Shown here piece by piece: positions 21,363 to 32,660 of a DNA stretch of 64,000 bases. The notes under the pieces were generated by a model that saw only the letters and a program-made list of their open reading frames with translations, had not been told where the DNA came from and ran no database searches. The translations under genes and the position numbers were made by a program. How positions within the stretch are numbered: the stretch's first letter is position 1; the number at the start of each line of letters is the position of its first letter. Origin of the DNA: Micrasema longulum. Taxonomy: Eukaryota > Arthropoda > Insecta > Trichoptera > Brachycentridae. The DNA lies in NCBI GenBank assembly GCA_022494885.1, contig JAGVSM010002838.1:1-64000 (forward strand). Reading direction: 5' to 3'.

Positions 21363-21838
21363 GTTGTTGAGGTGTTTGTTGGAGTTCCTACCCCAGTTAG
21401 AGATTGACAGAGAAGACACGAGATTGCTGTTTGATGTTTATTTATTACATGGCGAATAAATAATGAATTATGTCAGACGAGTGTTACGTCGATGATGGGT
21501 TGAGAAGTAACTTGAACTACATGCTGGAACTGTGTGATGTCGTCGAGCTGGTCTGACGTGAACTGAACTGACTGACTGACTGACTTTGTTGGGCAGGCTG
21601 AACGAGCTGACTGATGTAAGCTGCGTCCTGTGGTCTTTTTATAGACCATATTCCTTTGTAGTTCATTTCTTCATAGTAGGGATGATGTGAATGTACTGCA
21701 GGGCGATGCCCTCCGATTTCATGTAAAATACTCAGAGTTGCATTTTACGAATGTATAGGATTCGATTGAAAATGATGACATTGCATCGTCGGTCATTAGT
21801 CTACTTCAGGTGAACTAATTTAACACCTGTGTGTCATC
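21363..21838 (-). mobile_element. Probable solo LTR
   Basis: Read on the minus strand the segment has LTR order: CA-rich start, a TATA box GTCTATAAAAAGACC (near 21640), a CAGT-rich region of possible start sites (21550-21600), a polyadenylation signal AATAAATAAACATC (near 21440) and an end TCCAACAAACACCTCAACA at about 21364. The ends approximate TG...CA, but the outer boundary and target duplication are unclear. No gag or pol lies beside it. It interrupts an RT fragment. Confidence 0.55.
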
Positions 21839-22024
21839 GACTATGGACTATGGACCCTACATATGTAAATGAAAAAAAAAATCCAAGTAAATTTCGAAGT
21901 ACCAAAAATGATCTATTTTGGATCAACTATTATAATTTATTTTATATAACTTGTCATTGGACAATTTTAAAGTTAAAATTTTTTTTAAACTTTAAAAGGT
22001 CACAACTCGGCATAGTTTAATTCG
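21839..22024. other. No recognised feature
   Basis: AT-rich. The 21829-22020 ORF is low complexity. Confidence 0.45.
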
Positions 22025-22276
22025 AATCGAGAGTTACGTACTGAGCGACGTCTACAAAGAAACTAATGGGTCGAAACGTAAAACTACTTATTTATGAGTA
22101 GTTTAGTCGCCTTCTGTTTGCTGCTCGTATGCGGTTTCTGGACTATCCTTAATTCTATGACAAAAGCCTATATTATCAAACATCTTGCAGCAACGAAGCG
22201 CATGGACGAACGAATATTTAGCAACATAAAAAAATATTTCAAAAAATTCGTAAAAAAATTAAATAATGTACAGTGA
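22025..22276 (+). repeat. Repeat P copy 2 joined to a LAATKRMD motif
   Basis: Positions 22028-22160 match the inverse of 13550-13710. Adjacent sequence CTTGCAGCAACGAAGCGCATGG (22184-22205, shown in part) is the motif that recurs at 37.87 and 60.97-61.35 kb. The ORF 22094-22276 (60 codons) spans the join, starting in P and continuing IIKHLAATKRMDERIFSNIK. It may be the end of an element protein, but I do not recognise the family. Confidence 0.5.
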
Positions 22277-22667
22277 ATATACGAATATGATTTAACTTAA
22301 TGAAACTTGACATATCGAGTAAACGATTTAATTGAATTATTAGATTGTAATTTGATCGACATTGTACATTAGGCTTTCCTTTAAAGGATATTAAAATATT
22401 CATGAGAACCGCTTAATTCCATTAGGTCCCTGATTCAATACGGAGTAAAAGCATTTGAGCTCACTTTCGCTTACACGCATTATTATTTATTCTACCGGAT
22501 CTGGTTACAATTATTTAAAGTCCAATTCGTGCCCGGACGGTTTATATTTAAGTATTAAAAGCTTCAGCTTAATTCACAAAAAAACATAAAATTCCGTTAA
22601 ACCAGAGGAAGTTTAGTTATACAGGAAGTGGTATTTAAAAAATATAGTCATGGGTAAAATAATTTAT
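22277..22667. other. No recognised feature
   Basis: AT-rich sequence without supported features. Confidence 0.5.
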
Positions 22668-23721
22668 TAGAGATGCCACGAATTTTCTGCTACTATTCAG
22701 TCTATTAGGCTGTTTCTTTAAATATTCGGTATTTGGCCGAGCACTGCGTACTATTCGGCCGAATACCGCATACCAAATCACGAAAAAAAACGCATGTAAT
22801 ATTAAAAAATGTATCTCTTTTAATCACAAATTATTACAATATTTGAGTTTGTCCAAATGTTCGTAGACAAAAGACTGGATTTCACCCCTCGGGCGTCATT
22901 AAGATTACCAAACTACAACAGGGATGGAGAATACCTTAAATAAGTGAATATGGAAGTCTAGGCATTTACAGGGCTTATGACCTGTCATTGGCTGGTTTAA
23001 GTGGCCACTTTACACACTGTGTAACATTCACCATTTTGCCTATATTTGAACATCCATATTTCTTCAATTCTTCCATTTGTTGATTTCAGTGAGTTAAAGA
23101 GCTGAAACCTTTATTGTTGTGAAGAGATTCATCTGACTGAATTATTTCACATACTAGGCAACGCCTGATAACAATTTTTCAATTTTAAACTTCTTTTTGG
23201 AATGTTACAGAGTGTGTAAAGTGGCCACTTAAACCAGCCAATGACAGGTCATAAGCCCTGTAAATGCCTAGACTTCCATATTCCCTTATTTAAGGCATTC
23301 TCCATCCCTGTTGTAATTTGTTTACACCAATAATTAGTTTAAAACTTAAAATCTATCAGTGGTAAGTTGTGATGAATGAAAACATTTTTTCAGTATCTGT
23401 TGGTAGCAAACAATTACGCTTTAATAATACCTCGCGCGATCTTGTTGTTACACAGCTAGTTTACTGTCTTCACTACAAATCTCATAATATTCCCAAATAC
23501 GCGATTTTTCATTAAATGGTGCTATCATGTACAATGAACAAATTATTGCTAATAACTAAAAATTATTACAAATAAGGACTACAAGTAACACAATGTGATG
23601 TTATTATGAACATTTAACGAGTGTTGCGATTTGATCTACGAGCAAATGATACAAAAACACCCGGCCGAGAGTGTGGCCGAATATTCGGTATTTGGCCAAA
23701 TCACTATTCGTGGGATCTCTA
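22668..23721. mobile_element. DNA element with 16-bp inverted ends, hAT-like
   Basis: The left end TAGAGATGCCACGAAT and the inverted right end TAGAGATCCCACGAAT differ by one base. Subterminal ATTCGGTATTTGGCC and ATTCGGCCGAATA blocks are repeated near both ends. The ends resemble hAT-type termini, but I could not find an 8-bp target duplication, so the class is uncertain. No transposase is present, and a palindromic repeat R copy (22830-23330) occupies much of the inside. Confidence 0.6.
22830..23330. repeat. Palindromic repeat R copy
   Basis: The copy starts with the terminal block ACAATATTTGAGTTTGTCC and runs through the core and the end block ACTAGGCAACGCCTG. After a short gap (about 23170-23205) an inverted second core follows, from GTGTGTAAAGTGGCCACTT to CATCCCTGTTGTAATTTG. 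The two inverted arms (22915-23025 and 23208-23325) are about 110 bp each and near identical, so the single strand would form a long hairpin. Confidence 0.8.
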
Positions 23722-23798
23722 GAAATAACTGAACAAATAAATCATGTCTCCTCAAAAATGAACCGAGTAAATACTCGTCTAGTTTCACACAGACATAC

Positions 23799-24029
23799 TT
23801 GATATCTCACGTTCGTCAAGCTGCGACCAAAATGTCCGACGTAATTTTATTTATCTCAAAAGTATATATTACTAATGTATCCCTAACTTTATTAAACCAA
23901 AAACCCTGTGTTGAGTTGGAGTACAACCTTTTGGAAAGTGGAAGCATGGAAAATAAAAATTGCAATATGAATCTACGGCTTAGGTTTAAAAGGCCCAATG
24001 TCGCATGTCACAAGATTGCGGGAGAGTAA
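23799..24029 (+). other. Unassigned ORF with a repeated PCVELxYN segment
   Basis: A 76-codon ORF. Its middle (SLTLLNQKPCVELEYN, then ESGSM) matches a minus-strand translation at 34.52-34.58 kb (LTLRGQQPCVELGYN, then SGKM). The family is unknown to me; similarity between two distant sites suggests a mobile or repeated protein fragment rather than a unique gene. Confidence 0.35.
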
Positions 24030-24710
24030 TTTTGCAGCTATTTTGTGATGATATTATAAATTTTTTGATGTATTTGAAACTGTTATCAAAAATATAACAC
24101 TTTATCATATGTGTGTGTACTAAATTGTACGATTCGTTCATTTTTTAATTCAATCAACTCCCTGCAAAATATTGGCAATAAAAAAAGGAAATTCGACACT
24201 CGGTCGAATTGGTCCTTTTAAACCCAAGGCACATGAATATTAATTCCATATCAACATCTGGAAAGCACGCAGCTTTATTTGAGCGCTTTATTTTGATAAA
24301 TAATAAATAAATGTATGCAAGTTACATAAACGTGACTGACATTTAAAAAATAGACACGCCATTTTAAGATATAGCAAATATCACTTTGCCCTCAACAATT
24401 AAAAAAAAACACAAAAATCGATGCACATTCACTATTAAGTTATATTAAAGAAATACACATATTTTTTTACTTCATATTTATTTCTCCTTATTCACCTATT
24501 ACCAGATACCACACTAGCCGGGAGCTGTCGTAATTAAAAATATATATATGAGTCGAAGCTTAAAGTCATTTCCCTCTGTCACCTCTAACTGTGGTAGAAG
24601 CTCCTAGCATCGACAAGCATGCAAATGAGGTAAAAATTTTATAACTTGGAGGGATAACAATAGACATATGTAAACAACTTGATAAAATAAAATTAAGCTT
24701 GACAGTGTTT
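24030..24710. other. No recognised feature
   Basis: AT-rich sequence. No ORFs or repeats are supported. Confidence 0.5.
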
Positions 24711-24711
24711 A

Positions 24712-24900
24712 AAGTACGTCCAAATGTTTGGAGATGGATATTCTCCCTAGGGAATTATTAAGATCTAAATTTGTTGCAACAGAGAGAGAAAACATTTTGA
24801 AAAACGAATATAAAAGTCTAGGCATTTGCAGGGCTTATGGCCTGTCATTGTCTGGTTTTAGTAGCCACTTTGCACAAAATGCAACATTCATAAAAATACA
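24712..24900 (+). repeat. Repeat R, terminal part
   Basis: AAATTTGTTGCAACAGAGAG, AAACATTTTGAAAAACGAAT and CATTTGCAGGGCTTATGGCC in R order, then the copy breaks off in the core. The ORF 24728-24934 lies entirely within it and is not a gene. Confidence 0.7.
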
Positions 24901-24917
24901 AACAGATAAACATATTT

Positions 24918-25985
24918 TTTATTTATTTATATAAACGCCCAATGGGCATTTTTATGGACATATTTTTACAAAGAAAATTATTATAACAAAATTAGAAAGA
25001 CTCAATGGTTAATAGTAGACTTTGTGGGAGTGGAGCGAGAGAGAGGTGTTTATAATTGAATTTGATTCAGTAATTGTTTGAAAGAAGACAACTTGTTATC
25101 AAAGAAATCAAGACAGGTATGTTTGTTGGCAGACCTAAGAATTCTGGGCATAGGGGAATGAAAATCATAGTTAGTTCTATGGTTATCAGTATGAAAGAGT
25201 GAGTTTTGTCTGAGGTTTCTAGTTGGGATATTTAATTTTATTGAGCTCAGTAGTTCAGGCGCATCAAAGAGTGAGTTAAGAATTTTAAATAGGACTATAA
25301 GGTCGGATTTGTTTCGACGGTCTTGAAGAGAAGATATATTCAAGGTAGTTTCCAACTCATTATACGTATATAGGTCTCTGGATAAACCCAACCTCCAGCC
25401 TATCTTTCTTAAAAATCGATGTTGAACTGATTCAATATTCTTGATGTGAACATCATAATATGGAGACCAGATAACAGAGGAATATTCTAGGTGCGGGCGA
25501 ATTAGGGAACAGAAGAGAGTTTTAAGGGTATTGATATTTTTATCAGCTGTGCTTCTGTTAATAAATCCAAGAAGTTTTAAGGATTTATTGATAAAATGTT
25601 CAATATGAATTGTAAAAGAAAGTTAAGGGTCAAGTATAATACCCAAATCTCGTATACTAGACACAGATGATAATATTTCATCGTTCAGTGAGTAGTCGTA
25701 TATGATTGAGATTTTTCAGACGAAAAAATCACATAACCTTGCACTTACTTAGGTTGAGATGTAGATTATTGGATGAGCACCAGGTGCTAAAAGACAATAA
25801 GTCAGATTGTAATAGTGAACAATCGGAAGAGCTGTCAATCTGTTTGAGAATTTTAGTGTCATCAGCAAAGAGCCAAATTGATGAAGTAAGAAAAGCATTT
25901 TTCGTGTCATTGATGAACAGATTGAATAGCAACGGAGCAAGGTGAGCACCCTGTGGTACACCCGAAGATACATTAATGCTGTATA
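24918..25985 (-). mobile_element. LINE family C: reverse transcriptase to 3' tail
   Basis: The most complete RT in the window. On the minus strand: SSGVPQGAHLAPLLFNLFIN (RT motif 4), LFADDTKI with the catalytic FADD at 25869-25858, then NLHLNLSKCKVM. A frame shift follows near 25730, then RDLGIILDP with a stop at about 25626, and LKTLFCSLIRPHLEYSSVIW, SVQHRFLRKIGWRLGLSRDL and SPMPRILRSANK to the stop at 25052-25050. The tail is an AAAT-type run at 24918-24935. A CR1/Jockey-like polyprotein truncated at the 5' end within the RT domain. Confidence 0.85.
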
Positions 25986-26054
25986 TATATTCACACATAA
26001 ATACATATTATAATGTATGTATACATATTGAGTTGATTCATACTTATTCATATA

Positions 26055-26210
26055 TATCAAATTTAAAGACAGGTTATAAGCCCTGTTTATGCCTAGATTT
26101 ACATATTCCCTCCTCAAAAAGGTTTTTCCTCTGTGTTGCAACAAATTTTATAGCTCAATAACTCCCTGGAGAGGAAATCCAACCCGTCTAAAAACATTTT
26201 GATAGGTAAA
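26055..26210 (-). repeat. Repeat R, terminal part
   Basis: GACAGGTTATAAGCCCTGTT, CTCAAAAAGGTTTTTCCTCT, TTGCAACAAATTT and AACTCCCTGGAGAGGAAATC follow the R end order on the opposite strand. Confidence 0.65.
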
Positions 26211-26645
26211 AAAATCACTGAATTTTGTCGGAGGAAAACGCATGAGCTGATGCAGAACATTTTATTCCAAACCAGCGGACACGAGAGACGTTTGCCTTTT
26301 TTGAGCTATTTACATATTCCTTATAAGGGTAAAGTTTTGATATTATCTCCTCTTGTGGTTGGCTAAAAGTCCTCGTCGCGCTCAAATCAAAATCGTGCAA
26401 AAATCACCACTGTAGTCCCATAATAAAAAAAAATAATGGGAATACGTGTTTATGAAGAGTTAGACTGCATTTTACCTTGATCCTACTAAAATTATGACAT
26501 TGACTCATGTTCAAAGTGAATTTAGTCATTATTTAACTGCCAGCTGGGTTTTCGAACTTGACATTTAATTCGAAACCAAAAGAAATGAAAAATAATTCCT
26601 GAGTGTATCGTGAAAGTGTGCATAAAATGTTCGGATAAAAAGAAA
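26211..26645. other. No recognised feature
   Basis: Short ORFs only; no repeat match noticed. Confidence 0.5.
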
Positions 26646-26649
26646 AAGA

Positions 26650-27230
26650 CTTTTTATTTATAAGTAGGTAATAAGGTACTTGTTTATGATTGAATTCCAA
26701 AAGTAAAAATCATTAATATTCAAATATTGAATTTAAGTAGGTACCTAGGTACTTAGGTGATTTCCAAGACACAAAATAATTGCTTTTCAAATATAGAATT
26801 CTTTTTAGAAATGTCATTTTTTTTTACTAACATGGGTGCAATTAATTCATGATTGCGATTTTCAAAAATGTAGTGAGCGTCAAATAATAGTATTTTAGTG
26901 TTACCTGATTGGGATCCATAAAAAGCGAATGTTGTTGATGGTAAACATTAAAAAATAAACTTTTTTTATACACAAAAAACAACCTCCTACGGTTTTTTTT
27001 AATATGCATTCTTGCCGAATGCAACCCTGGTAGGTCAATGGCAAAAATATTTATGCTCCTAACTTATTTTTTAAAGATGAGATTGAACAATTTATTTACA
27101 AACACGCGCAGTGCAAAGATCTACATTTCGCTGAATACCGCACGTAAATCGGTTAAGCCGTTTAGGAGAAGTTCAGTGACATCACACTTACAGAAGAGTT
27201 ATATATATAATAATAAGTATTGATTAGGGG
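26650..27230 (+). mobile_element. Helitron-like non-autonomous element, copy 2
   Basis: Positions 26660-27025 align with 13085-13520 (ACTTGTTTATGATTGAATTCC, GAATTTAAGTAGGTA, AATGCATTCTTGCCGAATGC-type block). The 3' end has ATCGGTTAAGCCGTTTAGGA (about 27148-27167) followed by AGTTCAGTGACATCACACTT and TATATATAATAATAAG. That end resembles widespread insect Helitron 3' ends, recalled, not searched. The ORF 27038-27223 is incidental. There is no Rep/helicase. Confidence 0.6.
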
Positions 27231-28185
27231 CCTTACTCATAAACTTAGCATACAATTACATTCTATTCTACAGTCAATTTAAGAAGAGACTTTTGACGTT
27301 TGCACGCCCATGAAGGTCTGTGACTGTAAAGTTAAGTGTAGGAAACAATTGCCGTATTTTATTGTTGAATCGTCGCAATAGTGACGTATCACTATAAAAC
27401 ATCACTATCGATCGACAATATCAACTTTATATTAAACATTGAATTATATTGTGCGTGATCAGTTTAAAGAGTTTGCAAAACGATTAATTAAAATTGATCA
27501 ACGATAATTCTGTCGTTGAACTATTACATTTTAAGCTATTTAGTCATAAAAACCCGTTTCTATTTACCCCATCTCACAAAAAATGATTTAAAATCGATAT
27601 AGAAAATCGAAAGAAAAAAGACTCCAACAACACTATTGTAATATGTCAAAAGTACCTTCTTATATTGTCTGAACTGTAAGTATAGTGGTATAATTCAGAT
27701 GAGAATACCATCCTGATTATAGTGGTAGAATAAAGATGGCCTTCCTATCCTTAGTTTACCACTATGTCTAGGCGCAACTTTATGCCGAGTTTATAAGTAA
27801 GGCCATAAGTGTGATTAAGGGAATGAAAGTGAACATTACTGAAAACAATAAATAAATGAGTTTACATTAATGAAGAAGTTTCAGCGTTAGTAAACAAAAT
27901 TTTGGAAATAGTTCACCAGAGTTATTTTCAATAAAAACATGTTTACGTCATAAATTATATACTTTAACACCTTTCTAATATATGGGGAAAAGAAAGCCTA
28001 CAAAAAACGCAATAAAACTTCTTCTTTTACAGTTGTCTCTATTAATTCTGTCAGAAGATAAATCATCTCTGGAGAATATGTCGGGAAAATAACAAACCAT
28101 TAAATATATGATGGCTCATGTTTTGGCGTCATTGTTGAGCTGATATGATGCTTACTAGTGTTTTTATGATAGTTAAAGGAAGTTT
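27231..28185. other. AT-rich stretch without a recognised gene
   Basis: Near 27655-27790 there is moderately complex sequence with repeated TAGTGGTA steps. No gene or repeat class can be assigned. Confidence 0.45.
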
Positions 28186-28189
28186 ATTT

Positions 28190-28520
28190 GTATTTATTTA
28201 ACACTTTATAAACATATACAATTTATATACATATGAGGGCGGGCATATTGTCTTAAGGCGATTTTTTCCTACCTACTAAAACCGTTCTGTTTGAGAAAAT
28301 TACAAATACATGGACATATTCTAGTTAATTATGCAGAATCTCATCATTTCAAACAAAAATTTACACTACAATAAGAAGAGAGGTGATGGGAAGGAAAGAA
28401 GTAGTAGAAAGGACTAACTCAACCATTTACATAGTGACATTTAAATCTTGGTTTAAATGTAAAAAAAGAAGGCGTGTCTCTAACTCATCCCTCAACTAAG
28501 GAACGGCTATGAAATGATGA
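28190..28520 (-). mobile_element. LINE family D, 3' UTR copy
   Basis: AGGGCGGGCATATTGTCTTAAG with ACCTACTAAAACCGTTC and a purine-rich tract match the 43.0 kb copy. The 3' hairpin is decayed (ATTGTC/GGCGAT). Little or no coding sequence remains. Confidence 0.75.
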
Positions 28521-28639
28521 TAATGATTTCGTTCATTGTTCCATCAGTTGAATATTGGTTAATAAAAAAAGAAAGTATGTAGTTAAATATCTCCCATAAC
28601 TTAAGTCCCATTTTCTAATATGGTTTTGTACGGCTAAAA

Positions 28640-28690
28640 GAAGATGGTTTCAAAAGTAAAAAGTAAAAAGTAAAAAGCTTAAAAAAAAAA
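28640..28690 (+). repeat. AAAAGT microsatellite
   Basis: AAAGTAAAAAGTAAAAAGTA repeats, followed by an A-run. It lies between two LINE D tails. Confidence 0.8.
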
Positions 28691-28699
28691 ACGTGAAAA

Positions 28700-29230
28700 T
28701 CTTATTTATTCAACACTTTCTGGACATATACAATTTAAAAAAATATAAGGGCGGGCATATTGTTTTGAGGCAATTTCTTCGTACCTACCCAATCCGTTCA
28801 GTTTGAGAAAATTTTCATAAAAAAAGACAAAAAGTAAATGAACATATTCTAGGTGCAGAATTTTATCTTACAAAAACTTAAAACTAAAATTAACTAAAAA
28901 TTTACAGTATATGTGAAGAGAGAAGAAGAGAGGGGATGGATGGAAAGAGGAGGAAGGAAAGAAGAGGAGAAAGGAATAACTAAAATATTTAGTAAGAGAC
29001 ATTTCAATCTTGATTTAAATGTAAATAAAGAAGATGCGTCTCTAACATTAATATAAAGATTATTCCATAATCGAGCGGCTTTTAGTGTGAAAGAGGAGGA
29101 AAAAAAGTAAGAGACGTGAAAGCGTATTAAAAAGGTTTTGTCGTTTCTTAAACAAAGATATATTCCATGTTGTGATAAAGGTTGGAAGATATCTATGTAT
29201 ATAAACGGAATTGATCATAATTTTCATATT
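28700..29230 (-). mobile_element. LINE family D, second tandem copy
   Basis: The same 3' UTR (GGGCGGGCATATTGTTTTGA, GTTCAGTTTGAGAAAATTTT), purine tract, then coding remains on the minus strand ending near 29220, comparable with 43260-43490. Stops and small indels are frequent. Two copies in the same direction within 1 kb could be separate insertions or a local duplication; their divergence favours separate insertions. Confidence 0.75.
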
Positions 29231-30059
29231 TGTATCCAGTGATTCACGGGGCTCTGCATTGCCATTCTAATCGCAAGAGATGGAAACATTTAAATGCTGA
29301 GTACGTTATGTTATTATTTTATTTTATCTAAATATTTGAATGGCTTTTTACGTTTATAAATTGCGTTGTAATTTATTTTATAGAACTCAGAATTAAAATT
29401 TTTATATTACATTATTATTAAAGAATAAAAATTTCCGTGTTGGTATCTTTTGCGTTTTTCAAAAATGCTTATAATATTTGTATACCGTATGTCCGGGGGC
29501 GACAGATAACATTGGGAGTAAGAAAAAGGAGTTTGAAATCAGGCAATAGTGACTTCTATCTCTTTACCTACATGCCACCGAAATAATGCTAGCGTACCTG
29601 TGTAACAAATGAAACAAGAAATAAATTTATTTTTAAAAAGGTATTCTTTAAAGTGTAGGGTGAAAAAATTGCCTTAAGTGAAAAGGGTTACTCTTAAATC
29701 TCAATCTGGGTTTGTTATTCTAGAAATGTATGGTGACTTATTTCCCGTAAGAAATTTCGCTAATGTGTTATTTCAGTACTCAAGTAATGTTTTGAGTTGA
29801 GTGGAAATTCATCTATATTTAGACTGTTCTAGAAACCACACGAGAATCAACCCGAATAAGTTCAGGATTTAATCTATGATTTCTTGAAAATAATCCCTCT
29901 AAGGTAAAATTCAACATATTGCGAATATTTACTTACTAAACACGCAAGCAACGACGTGTGATCGAAAATCTGTGGAAATTTTAAAAATAAAATTTAGCAA
30001 TTCAGTTTTGATTTTTAATTGCCTTTTAAAGAAAAGGGTAAGATTGACCACCAGTTCTA
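29231..30059. other. No recognised feature
   Basis: AT-rich sequence. Nothing assigned. Confidence 0.5.
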
Positions 30060-30606
30060 AGAACTATGAACAAAATATTTCTGTTCAGCTGGTCAATTCC
30101 CTGCTTCAAAATGGTTTTCATCCCTGTTGTCATTATTTTATTTTAATGACTCCCTAGGGGATGAAATCCAGTCTTTTGTATCAAAACATTTTAACCAACT
30201 CAAAATATTGTTATAAATCCAACCGGTTTAGGAAGAAGTTTAAAAATTTAAAATTTATTTTCAAGCGTTGTCTAGTATGTGAAATAATTTGATTCGATGA
30301 ATCTATTCACAGAAATAAAGGTTTCAGCTCTTTGACTTCAGTTAAATCAACAGATGGAAGGATTGAAGAAACATGAATGTTTAAACAAAAACAAAATGGT
30401 AAATGTTACACAGTGTGTAAAGTGGCCACTTTATCCAGCTAATGACAAGTTATAAGCCCTGTAAATGCCTAGATTTACATATTTCCTTTTCGCAAATGTT
30501 TTCCATCCCTGTTGTAATTTGTTAATCTTAATGACCTGTTAGGGGGTGAAATCCAGTATTTTGTCTACAAACGTTTCGACAAACTCAAAATATTGTGGTC
30601 AATATT
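30060..30606 (-). repeat. Repeat R, most complete copy, with direct terminal repeats
   Basis: A block of about 110 bp (CATCCCTGTTGT, TTAATGACTCCCTAGGGGATG, GAAATCCAGT, AACTCAAAATATTGT) occurs at about 30118-30214. It occurs again, in the same direction, at about 30506-30596. Between them lies the body: GGAAGAAGTTT, GTTGTCTAGTATGTGAAATA, AAGGTTTCAGCTCTTTGA and GTTACACAGTGTGTAAAGTG. The direct end repeats recall LTR-like or tandem arrangements; in the 16.2 and 22.8 kb copies the terminal block is instead inverted. No coding capacity is seen. Confidence 0.8.
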
Positions 30607-30649
30607 TGTTTTTTAAATATAAGTGATCTATGATGGAGTCTAATACTGA

Positions 30650-30780
30650 AATTGATAAAATATAACAGAATGGAATTCATTAGTTAAGTATACCTCGATA
30701 AAGAAGCTTGTGTAGCTTTGAAACCAGTCGGTAGAAATAAAAAAGGGGTTAAAAACAAAACTGTTATTTATTTACATTGT
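30650..30780 (+). repeat. Repeat Q copy with short hairpin
   Basis: CTCGATAAAGAAGCTTGTGT, AGCTTTGAAACCAGTCGGTA and GGTTAAAAACAAAACTGTT also occur at 48.93 and 55.33 kb. AAAGAAGC/GCTTT can pair, followed by GAAACC, a layout similar to the hammerhead-like motifs, but the core is not recognisable. Confidence 0.6.
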
Positions 30781-31435
30781 TTAATATTACGAGTATATTT
30801 CATTTTCATTATCTAAAACAGGTCCCTGAAAAATGGAAAAAAATATTCTAAAATATGCACGCTTTTTTACTGTTTTAACTTGAGGATAGGATGGGTCTCA
30901 TGTGTTTTCAAATTTAAATTTAAATGATTTAATATTTGATATTGATTTTTAAATTTCTGAAAGAATTTTTTTTCCCAATGTATGAATAATGATTAAAAAC
31001 TGCAATTTAATTGCACATATTAGGTGTTGACATAAGTTATGTCTGTTTTGTTTCCATTTTCAAAAATGAGCACCAAAAGTAAAAAAAAATGGTAAAATGA
31101 ACACCAACAAATTTATCAAAATGTATCGTTCATTATATTACAACAAATTAGTCAATAATGTATAGGATATTCACAGTACACCTCGCAAATATCTTGAGTA
31201 ACTTTGTAAAATTTATTTACTCGATTAAACGCGAACAGAAAGATCACTTAAATTCCATTTTGAAGGCTTGTAATTAAACAAAATGAAAAATATATCGTAT
31301 AAGCAAACACAATGTCTTGTTAAAGAAAAGATTTTCTTTCGAATGACGAATAACCTAATCCATTATTGATACTCATGTTGCTTATTATTCAATTTAAAAA
31401 AACGGACACAACTTTTGTTAACACATTTTTAAAGC
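30781..31435. other. No recognised feature
   Basis: AT-rich sequence. Nothing assigned. Confidence 0.5.
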
Positions 31436-31545
31436 TTTTTCTTAATCAGCTATTACTCTCCTAAACCGTCACGACGCCCTTCGATTTTCTCTGGGCCTTC
31501 CCTCCCACCTAAGTTTCAAAGAAAATAGACCTAATTCGTGTTGTT
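31436..31545. repeat. Fragment similar to the right end of the hAT-like element
   Basis: The sequence around ACGACGCCCTTCGATTTTCT, CTGGGCCTTCCCTCCCACC and AAGTTTCAAAG parallels 20745-20810 (ACGCCCCCTAATTTTCTCTA...). The terminal inverted repeat itself is missing. Confidence 0.45.
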
Positions 31546-31579
31546 CGTACTGAGGGTTAATTTTTTTATTAAATTTGTA

Positions 31580-32530
31580 ACATGGATCCATCCATGCTAA
31601 TATTATTATTGCGAAGGTGAGTTTGTTTGTTTTTTTTTTTACGTCTCAACAGAGCGGCCGATGGACATAATTTTTTGTAAAGGGATTAGAGAGAAGTAAT
31701 ATATAGTAGATATTTTTATATTTTTTCTATTATATATTTTGTGGCCCTTTTATTTTAGAATATTTTTATGTTTTTTTGAATTTTTTATTGCTTTTTTAAT
31801 TACCATAAAATAAAATAAAATACCTTCTTATCTTTTACAAAATATTTTTTTTCCCTTTTTTATATTCCACAAAAATATTATACCTGTTTATTTATTAAAG
31901 GAGCAAAAAATTCAAAAACATTTCTTGTATACCCACAAACAGGCTATGCCTTTGTGGGATTTTTTGTTTACTATCCTTACTGTTAATATTAATTTCATTA
32001 AAAGGTATTTCATTGCTATGTAATTATCCTTTTTTTTTTAATACTCTGTTTTACTTCTTATGTTTATTGTGAAAAAAAAAATTACACCAATATTAAATAA
32101 ATAATTTATAATAAATACATGTTTTACATGCCAATTTTAAAAAAAACGATGAAAAAAATATGTAATGATGTATCAGCAATGAGAAAAATTATTTAAAAAC
32201 AAGTTGGCAAGGTGGAATATCAAAAAAAAAATTTGCACAGTAGTTTAAATTTGAAAAATTTATTTATCTATGATTAGTTTGGTTTGATTTTGGGTCTGTG
32301 AATAAAATAACGATGCTATGTCACCACAGACTAACAGATTATCGTATTTTTTTCATAGCAATAGTTAGACAACCAAGTTACTTTCAATCCCGATAAATGT
32401 ATGATTCCATTGGGAAAATTCGTGTTGATAAACAAAAGCCCTTTCTGATAAACGACACAACTAATTGATTACCTAAATAATTTCTCCTTAATGCCACGTG
32501 AGCGAAACCGCAGGTAGAAGCTTGTATAAA
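31580..32530 (+). mobile_element. Helitron-like or related non-autonomous element, third type
   Basis: The left side CCATGCTAATATTATTATTG, AAGGTGAGTTTGTTTG and ACGTCTCAACAGAGCGGCCG, and the right side CCACGTGAGCGAAACCGCAG, then AGCTTGT, match the start and end pattern of a very common arthropod non-autonomous element. In that pattern the start is CTAATATTATAAATGCGAAAG and the end is CGAAGCCGCGGG...AGCTAGT, recalled, not searched. The middle (31700-32480) is AT-rich and decayed. No ORF is present. Confidence 0.5.
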
Positions 32531-32660
32531 TGTAAAGCTAAAATGTATCTATAAATTTGGCCTAAGTGCACTAAGTGCCGATTCAATTGAATTATATAGG
32601 AAACAAAATAACTAGGAAGAAGAGAACATATTTAAAAATATTTTATTTAAAGCAATATCT

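Noticed and set aside
21563..21590. CTGACTGACTGACTGA repeats as an independent microsatellite
   Set aside because: It lies in the possible transcription-start region of the solo LTR and is better treated as part of it.
25749..26144. 131-codon minus-strand ORF
   Set aside because: It is out of frame with the LINE C reverse transcriptase (which uses 25998-25729) and runs into AT-rich flank.
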